Below are positions 1 to 8,018 of a stretch of DNA of 32,743 bases, one piece after another. How positions within the stretch are numbered: position 1 is the first letter of the stretch; each line of letters opens with the position of its first letter. The notes beneath the pieces were generated by a model that made no database searches, was not told where the DNA came from, and worked only from the letters and a program-made list of their open reading frames with translations. This DNA comes from an uncultured Pelagibacteraceae bacterium. GTDB lineage: Bacteria; Pseudomonadota; Alphaproteobacteria; Pelagibacterales; AG-422-B15. Made by a program: the position numbers and the translations under genes. Where the stretch lies: NCBI GenBank assembly GCA_902517885.1, contig CABYDZ010000013.1, positions 1 to 32,743 of the forward strand, written 5' to 3'.

Positions 1-179
1 ATCAACAGTATCAATAACGCCGGCACAACAGCCCATAGAGCTACGTAGTACCCATAATAGTGATTGAGTGATGTAAGATTTTTTTGATTTGACGTCCTAA
101 GCTTTTTTGCTCTAAGACTTCCTAGAAAATAGCTGGTGAAACCAATTAGAACAATTAAAGATATTAATATAAATCCCAT
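1..179 (-). CDS. pstC: PstC, phosphate ABC transporter permease (N-terminal part only)
   Basis: Only the first 59 codons are inside the window and the gene runs off the left edge. The visible protein starts MGFILISLIVLIGFTSYFLG, a membrane helix followed by a basic RAKKLR stretch. A LTSLNHYYGYYVALWAVVPALLILL segment follows, which matches the extended N-terminus of alphaproteobacterial PstC proteins. PstC forms, with PstA, the inner-membrane channel of the high-affinity phosphate importer. It lies directly downstream of pstS on the same strand, separated by about 70 bases that hold a hairpin, which is the usual pst order. The identification rests on a short segment plus strong context. The start at the ATG ending at 179 is the only sensible one. 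Confidence 0.8.
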   Translation of the reverse strand, partial: MGFILISLIVLIGFTSYFLGSLRAKKLRTSNQKNLTSLNHYYGYYVALWAVVPALLILL

Positions 180-201
180 GATTCACCATAATGCTTATTT
201 A

Positions 202-234
202 ACAACTGAGACAAGCATAACTTGCCTCAGTTGT
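202..234 (-). promoter_or_regulatory. Hairpin between pstS and pstC
   Basis: An imperfect hairpin fills the pstS-pstC gap. The outer arms are CAACTGAG (203-210) and CTCAGTTG (226-233), extended by one A-T pair. A single mismatch separates them from an inner CAAG/CTTG stem with a 5-base loop. On the transcribed minus strand it is followed by TTAAATAAG, too short a T run for an efficient terminator. A partial terminator or a 3'-end stabiliser that raises pstS mRNA over pstC is inferred, as is common between a binding-protein gene and its permease genes. Confidence 0.6.
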
Positions 235-250
235 GGATTAATCAAGTCTT

Positions 251-1312
251 TTAGTCTAGATCGAGCGTTTCTAAGTTAGCAACTCTTGATCTTATATCAG
301 ATGCATCACTATCAGATAATGCAACTAAACCGATATCAGTTAGATATCCATCTTCGCCCATGGCGTCAGGACTTGTGAAAGCTTCAAGAAACTCTTCAAT
401 TCCTGGTACAACACCAACGTGAGCTTTTTTCACGTAGAATTGTAATGGTCGTGCAATTGGGTAAGAATAATCCTGGATACCAGCAAGTGATGGCTGAATT
501 CCAGTGATAGCAGCAGATTTAATTTTATCTTCGTTAGCCAAAAGGTAGCTGTAACCAAAATAACCAAATCTTTCTGGATCCTCTGATAATTTTTGAACTA
601 TTAAAGTGTCGTTTTCACCAGCTTCAATAACTCTTCCATCTTCTCGCACTACTGCACATTTTTTCTTTGCCTTTTCACCTGCATTTTCCCAAAGTGTGTA
701 TGCTCCTGCTGCTTTGCAACCTTTTTTCATAATAAGTGAATTCCAAGCATCTCTAGTACCAGATGTCGGTGGTGCGACTAGGATTTCAATTTTATGATCA
801 GGCAATGAAGCATCAATGTCAGACCATTTTTCATATGGGTTATCAATTAGATTTCCAGCAACTACATTGCCGTCGCCATCCTTCATGACATTAGCGGGTA
901 CTTTTTCTGCAATTGCTAAAAATAAATGCTCTTGTGTGAAATCTGCATCGGCAGCATCTAAGCTATGAGCAAGTGTTAAACCATCATTGCCAATTGTAAT
1001 TTCAATTATGTCGGTAACTCCATTCTTAGCGCATAATGCTTTTTCTTTACTTTTAATTTTACGAGACGCATTGGTAATATCAGGGTGATCAGTGCCAACT
1101 CCTGCGCAGAATAATTTCATTCCACCGCCAGTACCTGTACTCTCAATTACAGGAGTACTAAATCCAGTCTTACCAAATCTCTCAGCAACTACAGTCGCAT
1201 AAGGATATACAGTAGACGAACCAACGATTTTGATAGTATCTCTAGCTTGAGAACTGAATGTAAAAATCGAAGTAGCGAAAACTGCAATAATCATTAGTTT
1301 GATTAATCTCAT
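251..1312 (-). CDS. pstS: PstS, periplasmic phosphate-binding protein
   Basis: The protein is 353 aa with a signal peptide (MRLIKLMIIAVFATSIFTFS, cleaved near SQA-RD). The mature part has the PstS phosphate-binding motifs: VGSSTVYPY near the N-terminus, STGTGGGMKLFC, DITNASR and PTSGTRDAW. It captures phosphate in the periplasm and passes it to PstC/PstA. I chose the ATG at 1312 over one at 1324, because GGAG sits six bases before 1312 and the upstream ATG overlaps that ribosome site. It is the first gene of the pst cluster and has a Pho-box-like site about 60 bases upstream (1374-1391), so phosphate-starvation induction is expected. The family assignment is secure. Confidence 0.96.
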   Translation of the reverse strand: MRLIKLMIIAVFATSIFTFSSQARDTIKIVGSSTVYPYATVVAERFGKTGFSTPVIESTGTGGGMKLFCAGVGTDHPDITNASRKIKSKEKALCAKNGVTDIIEITIGNDGLTLAHSLDAADADFTQEHLFLAIAEKVPANVMKDGDGNVVAGNLIDNPYEKWSDIDASLPDHKIEILVAPPTSGTRDAWNSLIMKKGCKAAGAYTLWENAGEKAKKKCAVVREDGRVIEAGENDTLIVQKLSEDPERFGYFGYSYLLANEDKIKSAAITGIQPSLAGIQDYSYPIARPLQFYVKKAHVGVVPGIEEFLEAFTSPDAMGEDGYLTDIGLVALSDSDASDIRSRVANLETLDLD

Positions 1313-1373
1313 TATTTTCTCCATTAAAGTTTATGATTCATTAGCTAAAATATTCGAACTTAGTTACTTTTAT

Positions 1374-1391
1374 ATAACATTTTTGTTACAG
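1374..1391 (-). promoter_or_regulatory. Pho-box-like PhoB site upstream of pstS
   Basis: Read on the minus strand the site is CTGTAACAAAAATGTTAT: a 7-base repeat CTGTAAC, a 4-base A spacer and a second repeat ATGTTAT. Against the classical CTGTCAT/C direct repeat it matches about 11 of 14 repeat positions. It lies about 60 bases before the pstS start, in the same orientation. No convincing -10 stands at the canonical distance, so the call rests on the repeat match and the gene it precedes. Confidence 0.55.
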
Positions 1392-1407
1392 TTTTATGAA
1401 TGTTAGC

Positions 1408-2130
1408 TTATCGTAGAAAAGTTAATTGTTTGTTTTTATTAAGATATTTAAAGGGAAGATAGATTAATATGAATATAATAACTGTTAACATGGCCAAGTA
1501 AGGAATATGCATTGGAGGAGATGGGAATATATCTAAAAGCGTGTTTGCGGCAGGTGTTATCATTAAATACCAATAATTGGCATCGTTAAAAAATTCAGAA
1601 ATATAAATATTTAATCCATAAATTAAAGGCAGTAAACAAACGGCAAACAAAAGAACTCGTAAAACTGACCACCAAGTCAATTGAACCTTCGTGCATACAC
1701 AGGCATATATTACAGCAAGCAGTAATAAGCCATGTCCGAAATAATAGGTAATATATTCAGCATCAGGAAAAGAAAAATCTAAATCTGGTGTAATTATTGC
1801 AAGGAAATTTCCACTTAATCCAAAAAAATAACCTACTTCAAAAAAGAATTTTATCTTAGTAAATACGTATAATCCCATTGAGATAGCAGCTATATGACAT
1901 ATGTGTAATGGTAATACTTCAAATATAGAATGTTCATAAAATATCACACGATAAAATGGCTTTATTATCTCATGAGAGATTAAAATAAAACCAATTAACA
2001 AAAAAATTGATTTTGTAACAATTTTAATATTTATAAATCGAATAAAGATAGGAAATAAAATTGATATAGTTCCAATTGTGAAAATTGTTGCCAAATGATG
2101 ATAACCAAATAAAACAAATTGAGTCGTCAT
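1408..2130 (-). CDS. TMEM164/YwaF-family integral membrane protein
   Basis: The protein is 240 aa with about seven membrane helices. The family pattern is visible: YHHLATI near the N-terminus, SHEIIKPFYR, LPLHIC (residues 73-78), GLSGNFLAIITPDLDFSFP and YYFGHG around His133. This is the YwaF/TIGR02206/TMEM164 family. Bacterial members have no established role that I know of; human TMEM164 has been described as an acyltransferase acting on ether phospholipids. Cys78 in LPLHIC and His133 are the natural candidates for conserved functional residues. The gene lies between phoR and pstS, so a role in membrane lipids under phosphate limitation is possible but inferred. The start is uncertain: the ATG at 2130 was preferred to a TTG at 2145, and neither has a clear ribosome site. 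Confidence 0.75.
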   Translation of the reverse strand: MTTQFVLFGYHHLATIFTIGTISILFPIFIRFINIKIVTKSIFLLIGFILISHEIIKPFYRVIFYEHSIFEVLPLHICHIAAISMGLYVFTKIKFFFEVGYFFGLSGNFLAIITPDLDFSFPDAEYITYYFGHGLLLLAVIYACVCTKVQLTWWSVLRVLLFAVCLLPLIYGLNIYISEFFNDANYWYLMITPAANTLLDIFPSPPMHIPYLAMLTVIIFILIYLPFKYLNKNKQLTFLR

Positions 2131-2161
2131 ATCTAATATTAACAAAGATTTGTTAAATTAT

Positions 2162-2189
2162 TATTGCACCTTATGAAATGGGTGCAATA
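2162..2189 (-). terminator. Stem-loop overlapping the phoR stop codon
   Basis: Arms TATTGCACC and GGTGCAATA form a nine-base-pair stem with a ten-base loop, spanning the end of phoR including its TAA. On the minus strand it is followed by ATAATTTAAC, which is only weakly T-rich. It may partly terminate the ppk-ppx-phoR transcript or shield its 3' end before the YwaF-family gene. Confidence 0.4.
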
Positions 2190-3268
2190 GGCAATTCTAC
2201 TGTAAATGTACTGCCTTGATTTATTTCACTTTTTATATCTAAATGACCTCTGTGCTTATTTAAAATATGTTTAACTATGGTTAATCCTAAACCCGTGCCA
2301 CCGATTTCTTTGGATCTTGCTGCATCTACACGGTAAAAACGCTCAGTTAATCTTGAAAGATGTTTAGCATGAATGCCGTCGCTTTCGTCTTTAACACTAA
2401 TTTTCAATATATGCTGAGGAAATAGTTTTTTATTTTCTGATTGATCAGTCTGTTCTTTAACTTCTTCGGCCTTTATAACTATTGAACTGTTAATTTTCCC
2501 ATATTTAATCGAATTATCTATAATATTTGTAAATACCTGTACCAACTCATCTTCATTTCCTAATACAGATAAATTTTCAATGAGCTGATAGTTGGTTCTT
2601 ATTTGAATATTCTTCTTTAATGCGTATTCCTTAAGACTTTCTATCACATTATTTAAAGTCTTTATTAAATTTACCTTCTTGGTTGGATGAATATGTTCAT
2701 CAGACTCTATTTTTGATACAACAAGTAAATCATCTATCAGTCGTTTCATGCGAATGGTTTCTTTATCCATAATGCCCAAAAACTTAGACATAGATTTTTT
2801 ATCATCTTTTGCTGGACCTCTTATAGTCTCCAAGAAACCCATGACTGTTGCGAGTGGTGTTTTCAACTCGTGGCTTACGTTTGCAATAAATGAGGAGCGA
2901 ACTTTTTCAATATTCTTTAAAGGAGTTATATTTTTCATGAGAATAACGTAATTATCTTTTGTGTTGGTTAATTGAAGATGATTTTTCTCATAACTAATCT
3001 CCACATTGTAAAAATTTGTTGATCTAGGGGACAGATTTTGTCCGTACTCACTGTTGTATTCAATTATTTTCGTTTTTTTATTTTTATATACATTTTCTAA
3101 AGTCTCTAAAATTATTGGGCTTCTAATTAAATTTGTTATATTTTGACCGGTATAATTATTTTCAAATAAATCTATTGAATGGGAATTTTGAAAAACAATT
3201 TTTTGATCGGAATCAAGAACAATTATTGCATCTTCTAGCTTATTAAGAATAAAACTGATATTTTCCAT
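2171..3268 (-). CDS. phoR: PhoR-like sensor histidine kinase without membrane segments
   Basis: The protein is 365 aa. A PAS-like N-terminal part (about 1-115) precedes a HisKA domain with the phosphorylatable His133 in SHELKTPL. The catalytic domain has an N box (NIIDNSIKYG, Asn252), a G1 box written DESDGI and a G2 box GGTGLGL. It would phosphorylate PhoB under phosphate limitation. E. coli PhoR has N-terminal membrane helices; this one has none and starts directly in the PAS-like part, so it is probably cytoplasmic or attached through partners. It lies 3 bases after ppx, in the ppk-ppx-phoR operon, and upstream of pst. No phoB is in the window; it may lie past pst. The PhoR name depends partly on this context. 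Confidence 0.85.
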   Translation of the reverse strand: MENISFILNKLEDAIIVLDSDQKIVFQNSHSIDLFENNYTGQNITNLIRSPIILETLENVYKNKKTKIIEYNSEYGQNLSPRSTNFYNVEISYEKNHLQLTNTKDNYVILMKNITPLKNIEKVRSSFIANVSHELKTPLATVMGFLETIRGPAKDDKKSMSKFLGIMDKETIRMKRLIDDLLVVSKIESDEHIHPTKKVNLIKTLNNVIESLKEYALKKNIQIRTNYQLIENLSVLGNEDELVQVFTNIIDNSIKYGKINSSIVIKAEEVKEQTDQSENKKLFPQHILKISVKDESDGIHAKHLSRLTERFYRVDAARSKEIGGTGLGLTIVKHILNKHRGHLDIKSEINQGSTFTVELPIAPIS

Positions 3269-3271
3269 TGA

Positions 3272-4765
3272 TCAGACAAATATAATTTTTTGTGATAATT
3301 TTTTGTGCTTTGAAAGCATTAAAATAAATTTATTAAATCGACTGTTTAAAAGTTCTGAATAGTTTTTTGGGATAGAAAATATCAAATTGGAATCTTTTAC
3401 GTAAATACTGATATTACTGTAATTAAAATTAGATAACTGTCCTATCTCGTAAACAATTCTTAAAAACAATCCAAGCTCAATGCTGCTTAATAATTTATTT
3501 TTATTGATAATTTTTCTATAATCTTTTATCTCATTGTAATTAATTCCGTTATGAAAAACAAAAATAATAGTGGCAAGCATAACTCTATCAGAATGGCTAA
3601 ACTTTAATATTTCAGATTTTATTATTTGTTTAAAAACAAACAATCCCCTCTCGTCACGAGCGATACTGTCTCCCGTTGTTATATAATTTGCAGCAGACTC
3701 TCTAATTCTTTTATTTAAATATGATCTTTTCTTAAAAAAATTATTGGTAAATAATTTAATATTTTCATAATTTACTGCTCTTGAATTTAATTCGTTAGCA
3801 ATAGCTGCAACTTTTAATGATTGATATTCAAGCGGATCGTTTTTATAGTTTAATTTTATTTTATCTGAAATATAACCTTCTCTGATAGCTGTGTATGAAA
3901 TAACTACTTGTTTCGCAGAGACCTTATTTATAATTTCCAATGCAAGCTTGGCCGCATATCGTATAAATGGTGTTTTATCTTTAGTAATTAATGAATATTG
4001 AAGCAGATCCTTTTTTTTAAAATTTGAAACTTCCTCAAGCATTAATACAAAATTATCAAAATCAGGTTTGAAGTGATGAATGACTTTGAGGGGATAGTTA
4101 TACTTATCAAAATATAATTTAACTAAAGCTCTCCAAGTGCCGCCTGTAAGGATTACCCTTTTAAACTTATTTTCATTAAGCCACTCTGTATTCTGAAGTG
4201 AGCTTTTAAATTTATCTATTATTTTATTATTTTTAGATTTCGCCCTGTGAACACCTAGTGGCAAAGACATCGTATTCATTATTTCTTTCTTTTTAACTTC
4301 AGCGATTTCTAAACTGCCACCACCAAGATCGGCAACAAGGCCATTTGATTTTTTAAGGCCAACAATACATCCCATAGCAGAAAACTTGGCTTCTTCATCG
4401 CCTGTTAATACATGTATTTTCTTTTTAAGAATATTTTCTGCATCAGCAATAAATGCATCTCTATTTTTGGCAACACGAACAGCCTCTGTTGCAAATATTT
4501 CATAATTTTTAATTTTTGATGAGTCTATCAATTCCTTGATATAATAAAGTGCATTCATTGCTTTTTTTATAGAGTCTTTATTAAGCTTGTTGTTTTTAAT
4601 AAGATCTTTACCTAACCCACACGTAATTTTTTTATTGAAAATGGCTACCTGATTATCCTTAAAATTTTCAAATATTTGAAAACGAACTGTGTCAGAGCCA
4701 ATATCAATTATGGCAATACGTTCATCTGTAAAAAATAATTTCTTTTTGGGAATTAAATTATTCAT
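3272..4765 (-). CDS. ppx: Ppx/GppA-family exopolyphosphatase
   Basis: The protein is 497 aa. Its actin-like ATPase fold shows the first phosphate loop IDIGSDTVRF (residues 20-29), the catalytic acidic pair in TGDEEAKF (Glu124-Glu125) and the second loop VADLGGGSLEIAEV. A helical HD-like C-terminal domain follows, which fits the family length. It would release phosphate from the ends of polyphosphate, opposing PPK, or hydrolyse pppGpp. Its first 8 bases overlap the end of ppk and it ends 3 bases before phoR, so the three genes are almost certainly co-transcribed. It is very lysine- and asparagine-rich, like its neighbours. Confidence 0.92.
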   Translation of the reverse strand: MNNLIPKKKLFFTDERIAIIDIGSDTVRFQIFENFKDNQVAIFNKKITCGLGKDLIKNNKLNKDSIKKAMNALYYIKELIDSSKIKNYEIFATEAVRVAKNRDAFIADAENILKKKIHVLTGDEEAKFSAMGCIVGLKKSNGLVADLGGGSLEIAEVKKKEIMNTMSLPLGVHRAKSKNNKIIDKFKSSLQNTEWLNENKFKRVILTGGTWRALVKLYFDKYNYPLKVIHHFKPDFDNFVLMLEEVSNFKKKDLLQYSLITKDKTPFIRYAAKLALEIINKVSAKQVVISYTAIREGYISDKIKLNYKNDPLEYQSLKVAAIANELNSRAVNYENIKLFTNNFFKKRSYLNKRIRESAANYITTGDSIARDERGLFVFKQIIKSEILKFSHSDRVMLATIIFVFHNGINYNEIKDYRKIINKNKLLSSIELGLFLRIVYEIGQLSNFNYSNISIYVKDSNLIFSIPKNYSELLNSRFNKFILMLSKHKKLSQKIIFV

Positions 4766-6887
4766 AGGTCATCAGAGAGAGTAATTTCTTTGGCTTTCTA
4801 TTTCCTTTTATTTTTCCTCTACCTGACAAACTTGGATTAGACATGAAGTATTTATGTGCATTAAACGTCTTACCTTTTTGTTTAACTTTTTTATAGGTGC
4901 CGTCATCGTTCATTATCCACGTTTGCTCATTGTCCAGGAAATTGGCAACCATTATTTGATTCAATATCTGCTCATGAACAGTAGGATTCTTTATAGGGGT
5001 TAATATTTCAACTCTTCTATCCAAATTTCTAGGCATAAGATCAGCTGATCCAATTAAAACAATATTATTTTTAGAGGGTATATTAGATTCGTTTGCAAAA
5101 CAGAAGATTCTGGCATGTTCTAAATATCGGCCAACAATACTTTTAACAACAATATTTTCAGAAAGTTTTTTAACTCCTGGTCTCAAGCAGCAAATTCCTC
5201 TTATGAACAATTCGATTTTAACTCCAGCTTCTGAAGCCTTATAGAGCTTGGAGATCATTTGGGAATCTACTAAAGAATTCATTTTAAGCCAAATTCCAGC
5301 TGGTTTACCTCTTTTTATATTTTTAATTTCAGTATCAATCATTGCATTAAGTTGATTTCGCATTGAAAGTGGTGAGAGTACGATACTATTTAAATTGGCG
5401 GGTGACGCATATCCCGTCATGTAATTAAAAATCTTCTCAATGTCTTTACAGATTTTTTCATCAGCTGTGAATAATGACAAGTCTTCATAAGTTTTAGCAT
5501 TTTTTGGATGATAATTTCCTGTACCTACATGAGCATAGCTTTTTAATTTATTTGCTTCTCTTCTAATGATAAGACTTGCCTTTGCGTGAGTTTTCAATTG
5601 AGCAAAACCATATACGATTTGAACTCCAGATTTCTCCATTTGATTAGCAAGTGCCAAATTAGCCTCCTCATCAAATCTGGCTTTAATCTCGACCACAGCC
5701 GTTACGCTCTTCCCGTTATCTGCCGCTTTTGTAAGAGCTTTAATAATTGGACTATCAATAGTTGTTCTGTAAATCGTTTGTTTAATTGCTACTACTTTGG
5801 GGTCAACCGCGGCCTGATTCAAATAATCGACAACGACATCAAAGGTTTCATATGGATGATGAACAACAAAATCTTTTGATCTGATGGCAGCAAAACAATT
5901 ATTATCAAATTGTTTTAATCTTTCAACGGGTCTTGACATAAATTTCTTAAATTTCAATTTTGGCTTATTTAAATCATGAATAAGCGATAAATCTTGCAAT
6001 CCTACATACTTCGATAGAGTAATTACTTGTGCATCTTGAAGCTTCAAATTTTTTTTTAAAAAGTTTTTCTTTTTAGGTGATGTGTTTTTTAAAATTTCAA
6101 GCCTGACAATTTCCCCTCTTCTTCTTTTAGTTAGAGCTTTTTCAAAATATTTGATAACATCTTCATCGTCATCATATTCATAATCAATATCACTGTCTCT
6201 TATAGCTCTAAATACAGCGCTATCTAACAATTTTGTATTTGGAAATAAATCTTTAAAATAATATTTAATAATATCTTCAACAAATAAATAATATCCTTTG
6301 TTGCCCTCTTGTATAAACACGATTCTTTTTAATGCCCGCGGAACAATGATTACCGAGTTAAAGGTTTTATTTGCACCTCTTGCTTTTAAATTTAAAGAAA
6401 TACACAATCCTTCATTCGGAATAAAGGGAAATGGATGGACCGGGTCTATAGAAATTGGCGTTAATATAGGCAGTATTTCCTCGTTAAAAAATTTTTTTAA
6501 ATTTTTTCTCAATTTAAGATTTAATTTATTAGGCGTAATGTGAATTATTTTTTCTCCGTTCAATTCTCTTACTAGCTTTCTAAAAAAAACATCCTGATTT
6601 TTAAATATTTTTGCACAAGCATTATAGGCTGCTTTTAATTGCTGCTGCCCAGTCATCCCGTCATTGCTTATTTCATCGGGTTTGTTTTCAACTACATCCA
6701 AAAGACTTGGTATTCTAACCATGTAAAATTCATCCAGATTACTTGCAGAAATTGAGAGAAAATTAACTCTTTCGATTAACGGCACTTTAGTATCATTAGC
6801 CTCATCTAAAACTCTTTGGTTAAAGAGAAGCCATGATAATTCTCTGTTTAAGAACTTATTGTCTGAATTTGTATTTTTTCTTATCAT
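4758..6887 (-). CDS. ppk: Polyphosphate kinase 1
   Basis: The protein is 709 aa from the ATG ending at 6887. The N-terminal domain begins FLNRELSWLLFNQRVL. The catalytic His falls at residue 434 in LKTHAKASLIIRRE, next to the E. coli PPK1 position (His435), which supports this start over an ATG at 6905. A second family motif is HHPYETFDVVVDYL, and the C-terminal part carries HVGTGNYHPKNAKTYEDLSLF. PPK1 makes polyphosphate from ATP reversibly at the inner face of the membrane. It leads the ppk-ppx-phoR operon. Its start lies 9 bases from the divergent sixA start, with no room for a normal leader. The 6905 ATG would sit inside the proposed -10 element. Confidence 0.95.
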   Translation of the reverse strand: MIRKNTNSDNKFLNRELSWLLFNQRVLDEANDTKVPLIERVNFLSISASNLDEFYMVRIPSLLDVVENKPDEISNDGMTGQQQLKAAYNACAKIFKNQDVFFRKLVRELNGEKIIHITPNKLNLKLRKNLKKFFNEEILPILTPISIDPVHPFPFIPNEGLCISLNLKARGANKTFNSVIIVPRALKRIVFIQEGNKGYYLFVEDIIKYYFKDLFPNTKLLDSAVFRAIRDSDIDYEYDDDEDVIKYFEKALTKRRRGEIVRLEILKNTSPKKKNFLKKNLKLQDAQVITLSKYVGLQDLSLIHDLNKPKLKFKKFMSRPVERLKQFDNNCFAAIRSKDFVVHHPYETFDVVVDYLNQAAVDPKVVAIKQTIYRTTIDSPIIKALTKAADNGKSVTAVVEIKARFDEEANLALANQMEKSGVQIVYGFAQLKTHAKASLIIRREANKLKSYAHVGTGNYHPKNAKTYEDLSLFTADEKICKDIEKIFNYMTGYASPANLNSIVLSPLSMRNQLNAMIDTEIKNIKRGKPAGIWLKMNSLVDSQMISKLYKASEAGVKIELFIRGICCLRPGVKKLSENIVVKSIVGRYLEHARIFCFANESNIPSKNNIVLIGSADLMPRNLDRRVEILTPIKNPTVHEQILNQIMVANFLDNEQTWIMNDDGTYKKVKQKGKTFNAHKYFMSNPSLSGRGKIKGNRKPKKLLSLMTYE
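6859..6887 (+). promoter_or_regulatory. Predicted sigma-70-type promoter for sixA
   Basis: TTGTCT (6859-6864) and TATCAT (6882-6887) are separated by exactly 17 bases. Transcription would start near 6894, almost at the sixA ATG (6897), giving a leaderless mRNA. The -10 overlaps the ppk start codon on the other strand. Confidence 0.5.
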
Positions 6888-6896
6888 TGTAACGTG

Positions 6897-7412
6897 ATGA
6901 AGCATTTATATCTATTGAGACACGCTAAATCAAGTTGGGATGATCCTAGTTTAAATGATTATGAGAGACCTCTTTCTAAAAGAGGAGAAAACAATTGTAA
7001 CAAAATTGAAACATTTCTTTCACAAAAAAAAATAATACCAGATATTTCCTATGTTTCATCTGCAAGAAGAACTGTTGACACATTTAATTTAGTTCTTGGA
7101 AAAACACTAAAGACAGGCTCGAAGGTTGTTTTTAGCAAGAAATTGTATTTATGTGACGAAATCTACCTTTTTGACTTAATCAAAAACACTGAAAATAATT
7201 ATTCAAATATTTTAATTGTTAATCATGAACCGACAATTCGAAATTTAACAATGGATTTAAGTGCACCCTCTCAAGATGAGAAATATTTAAATATTAAAAA
7301 TAAATTTCCAACAGGAAGTCTTGCAATATTAAAATCTGATTTAAAAGATTGGAATGAACTAAAATATAATTCATTTAAAGTTATAGATTTTGTTCGTCCT
7401 AGATTCTTATAG
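6897..7412 (+). CDS. sixA: SixA-type histidine phosphatase
   Basis: The protein is 171 aa of the histidine phosphatase (phosphoglycerate-mutase-like) superfamily. The catalytic motif is at the very N-terminus, LYLLRHAKSSWDD, with RHA replacing the commoner RHG as in SixA. The second catalytic His is in VNHEPTIRNL, and ERPLSKRG carries another conserved Arg. SixA proteins remove phosphate from phosphohistidine on phosphotransfer proteins, but the substrate here is unknown. It diverges from ppk with starts 9 bases apart and ends 1 base before the convergent lipoprotein gene. The ATG at 6897 was preferred to an adjoining GTG at 6894. Confidence 0.88.
   Translation: MKHLYLLRHAKSSWDDPSLNDYERPLSKRGENNCNKIETFLSQKKIIPDISYVSSARRTVDTFNLVLGKTLKTGSKVVFSKKLYLCDEIYLFDLIKNTENNYSNILIVNHEPTIRNLTMDLSAPSQDEKYLNIKNKFPTGSLAILKSDLKDWNELKYNSFKVIDFVRPRFL
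6905..6933 (-). promoter_or_regulatory. Predicted sigma-70-type promoter for ppk
   Basis: On the minus strand TTGATT (6933-6928) and TATAAA (6910-6905) are separated by exactly 17 bases. Transcription would start near 6898, about 11 bases before the ppk ATG at 6887, with no Shine-Dalgarno sequence. The whole element lies inside the sixA coding region. Confidence 0.5.
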
Positions 7413-7413
7413 A

Positions 7414-7911
7414 TTATATTGATGTAGCATAATCAATTATGCTATTTTGAATTTTTATTAATACATCGTTATCGGAGGATGATTTTATCCAATTATTATT
7501 TTTTAATTCTTGAATAAATATTCTAATGTCTAAGGATTCTGCTGTAAAATCATCGCCAACAATATAAACATCAATTTTAATACGGCTGTTTATATCTTTT
7601 TCAATTGAAAACCAATCCGTCAATATAAAGTAGTCTTCTTTGTTGGCTTCCAACACTGGCATGAATGACAACTTTGCAAGTGAAGCCTTCCATAACTTTT
7701 CTTTATTATTGATTAAATTGTCATTGTTGATTGAGAGTGATTTGCCTATTTCATCGTTTATCCATTTATTAAGGCTTATCCCCCTTGAGGTAGGATCTGC
7801 CGCGTCTTCTCCTCTTATATGGCCAGAGTCTGCCCTTTCCACACTTAATGGAAGTTGAGCACAGTTGGTGAGAGTGACTAAAACAACAATGAAAAAAAAA
7901 TATAGTTTCAT
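7414..7911 (-). CDS. DUF3576-family lipoprotein
   Basis: The protein is 165 aa. It has a lipoprotein signal peptide whose lipobox is LTNC (Cys at residue 17), so the mature protein should be lipid-anchored to the cell envelope. Family landmarks are NKWINDEIGKSL, LWKASLAKLSFMPVLEA, YFILTDWFSIEKDINSRIKIDVYIVGDD and a C-terminal IQNSIIDYA. DUF3576 proteins are widespread in Alphaproteobacteria and have no assigned function that I know of. The gene stands alone on the minus strand between the convergent sixA and the porin. The alphaproteobacterial distribution of the family is one of the better taxonomic clues in the window. Confidence 0.82.
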   Translation of the reverse strand: MKLYFFFIVVLVTLTNCAQLPLSVERADSGHIRGEDAADPTSRGISLNKWINDEIGKSLSINNDNLINNKEKLWKASLAKLSFMPVLEANKEDYFILTDWFSIEKDINSRIKIDVYIVGDDFTAESLDIRIFIQELKNNNWIKSSSDNDVLIKIQNSIIDYATSI

Positions 7912-7939
7912 TCCTTATTAATATTACAAGATTGTTACA

Positions 7940-7981
7940 TATTTATTAAAATAACCAGAGTGCAAATCTGCACTCTGGTTA
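7940..7981 (-). terminator. Rho-independent terminator of the porin gene
   Basis: Perfect arms AACCAGAGTGCA (7953-7964) and TGCACTCTGGTT (7969-7980), extended by one T-A pair, enclose a four-base loop. On the minus strand the stem is followed by a T-rich TTATTTTAATAAAT tail. It lies about 40 bases past the porin stop codon and before the lipoprotein gene. Confidence 0.88.
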
Positions 7982-8018
7982 ACATGATCAACTAACTTGA
8001 AAGGATTGAAACAGTTAG

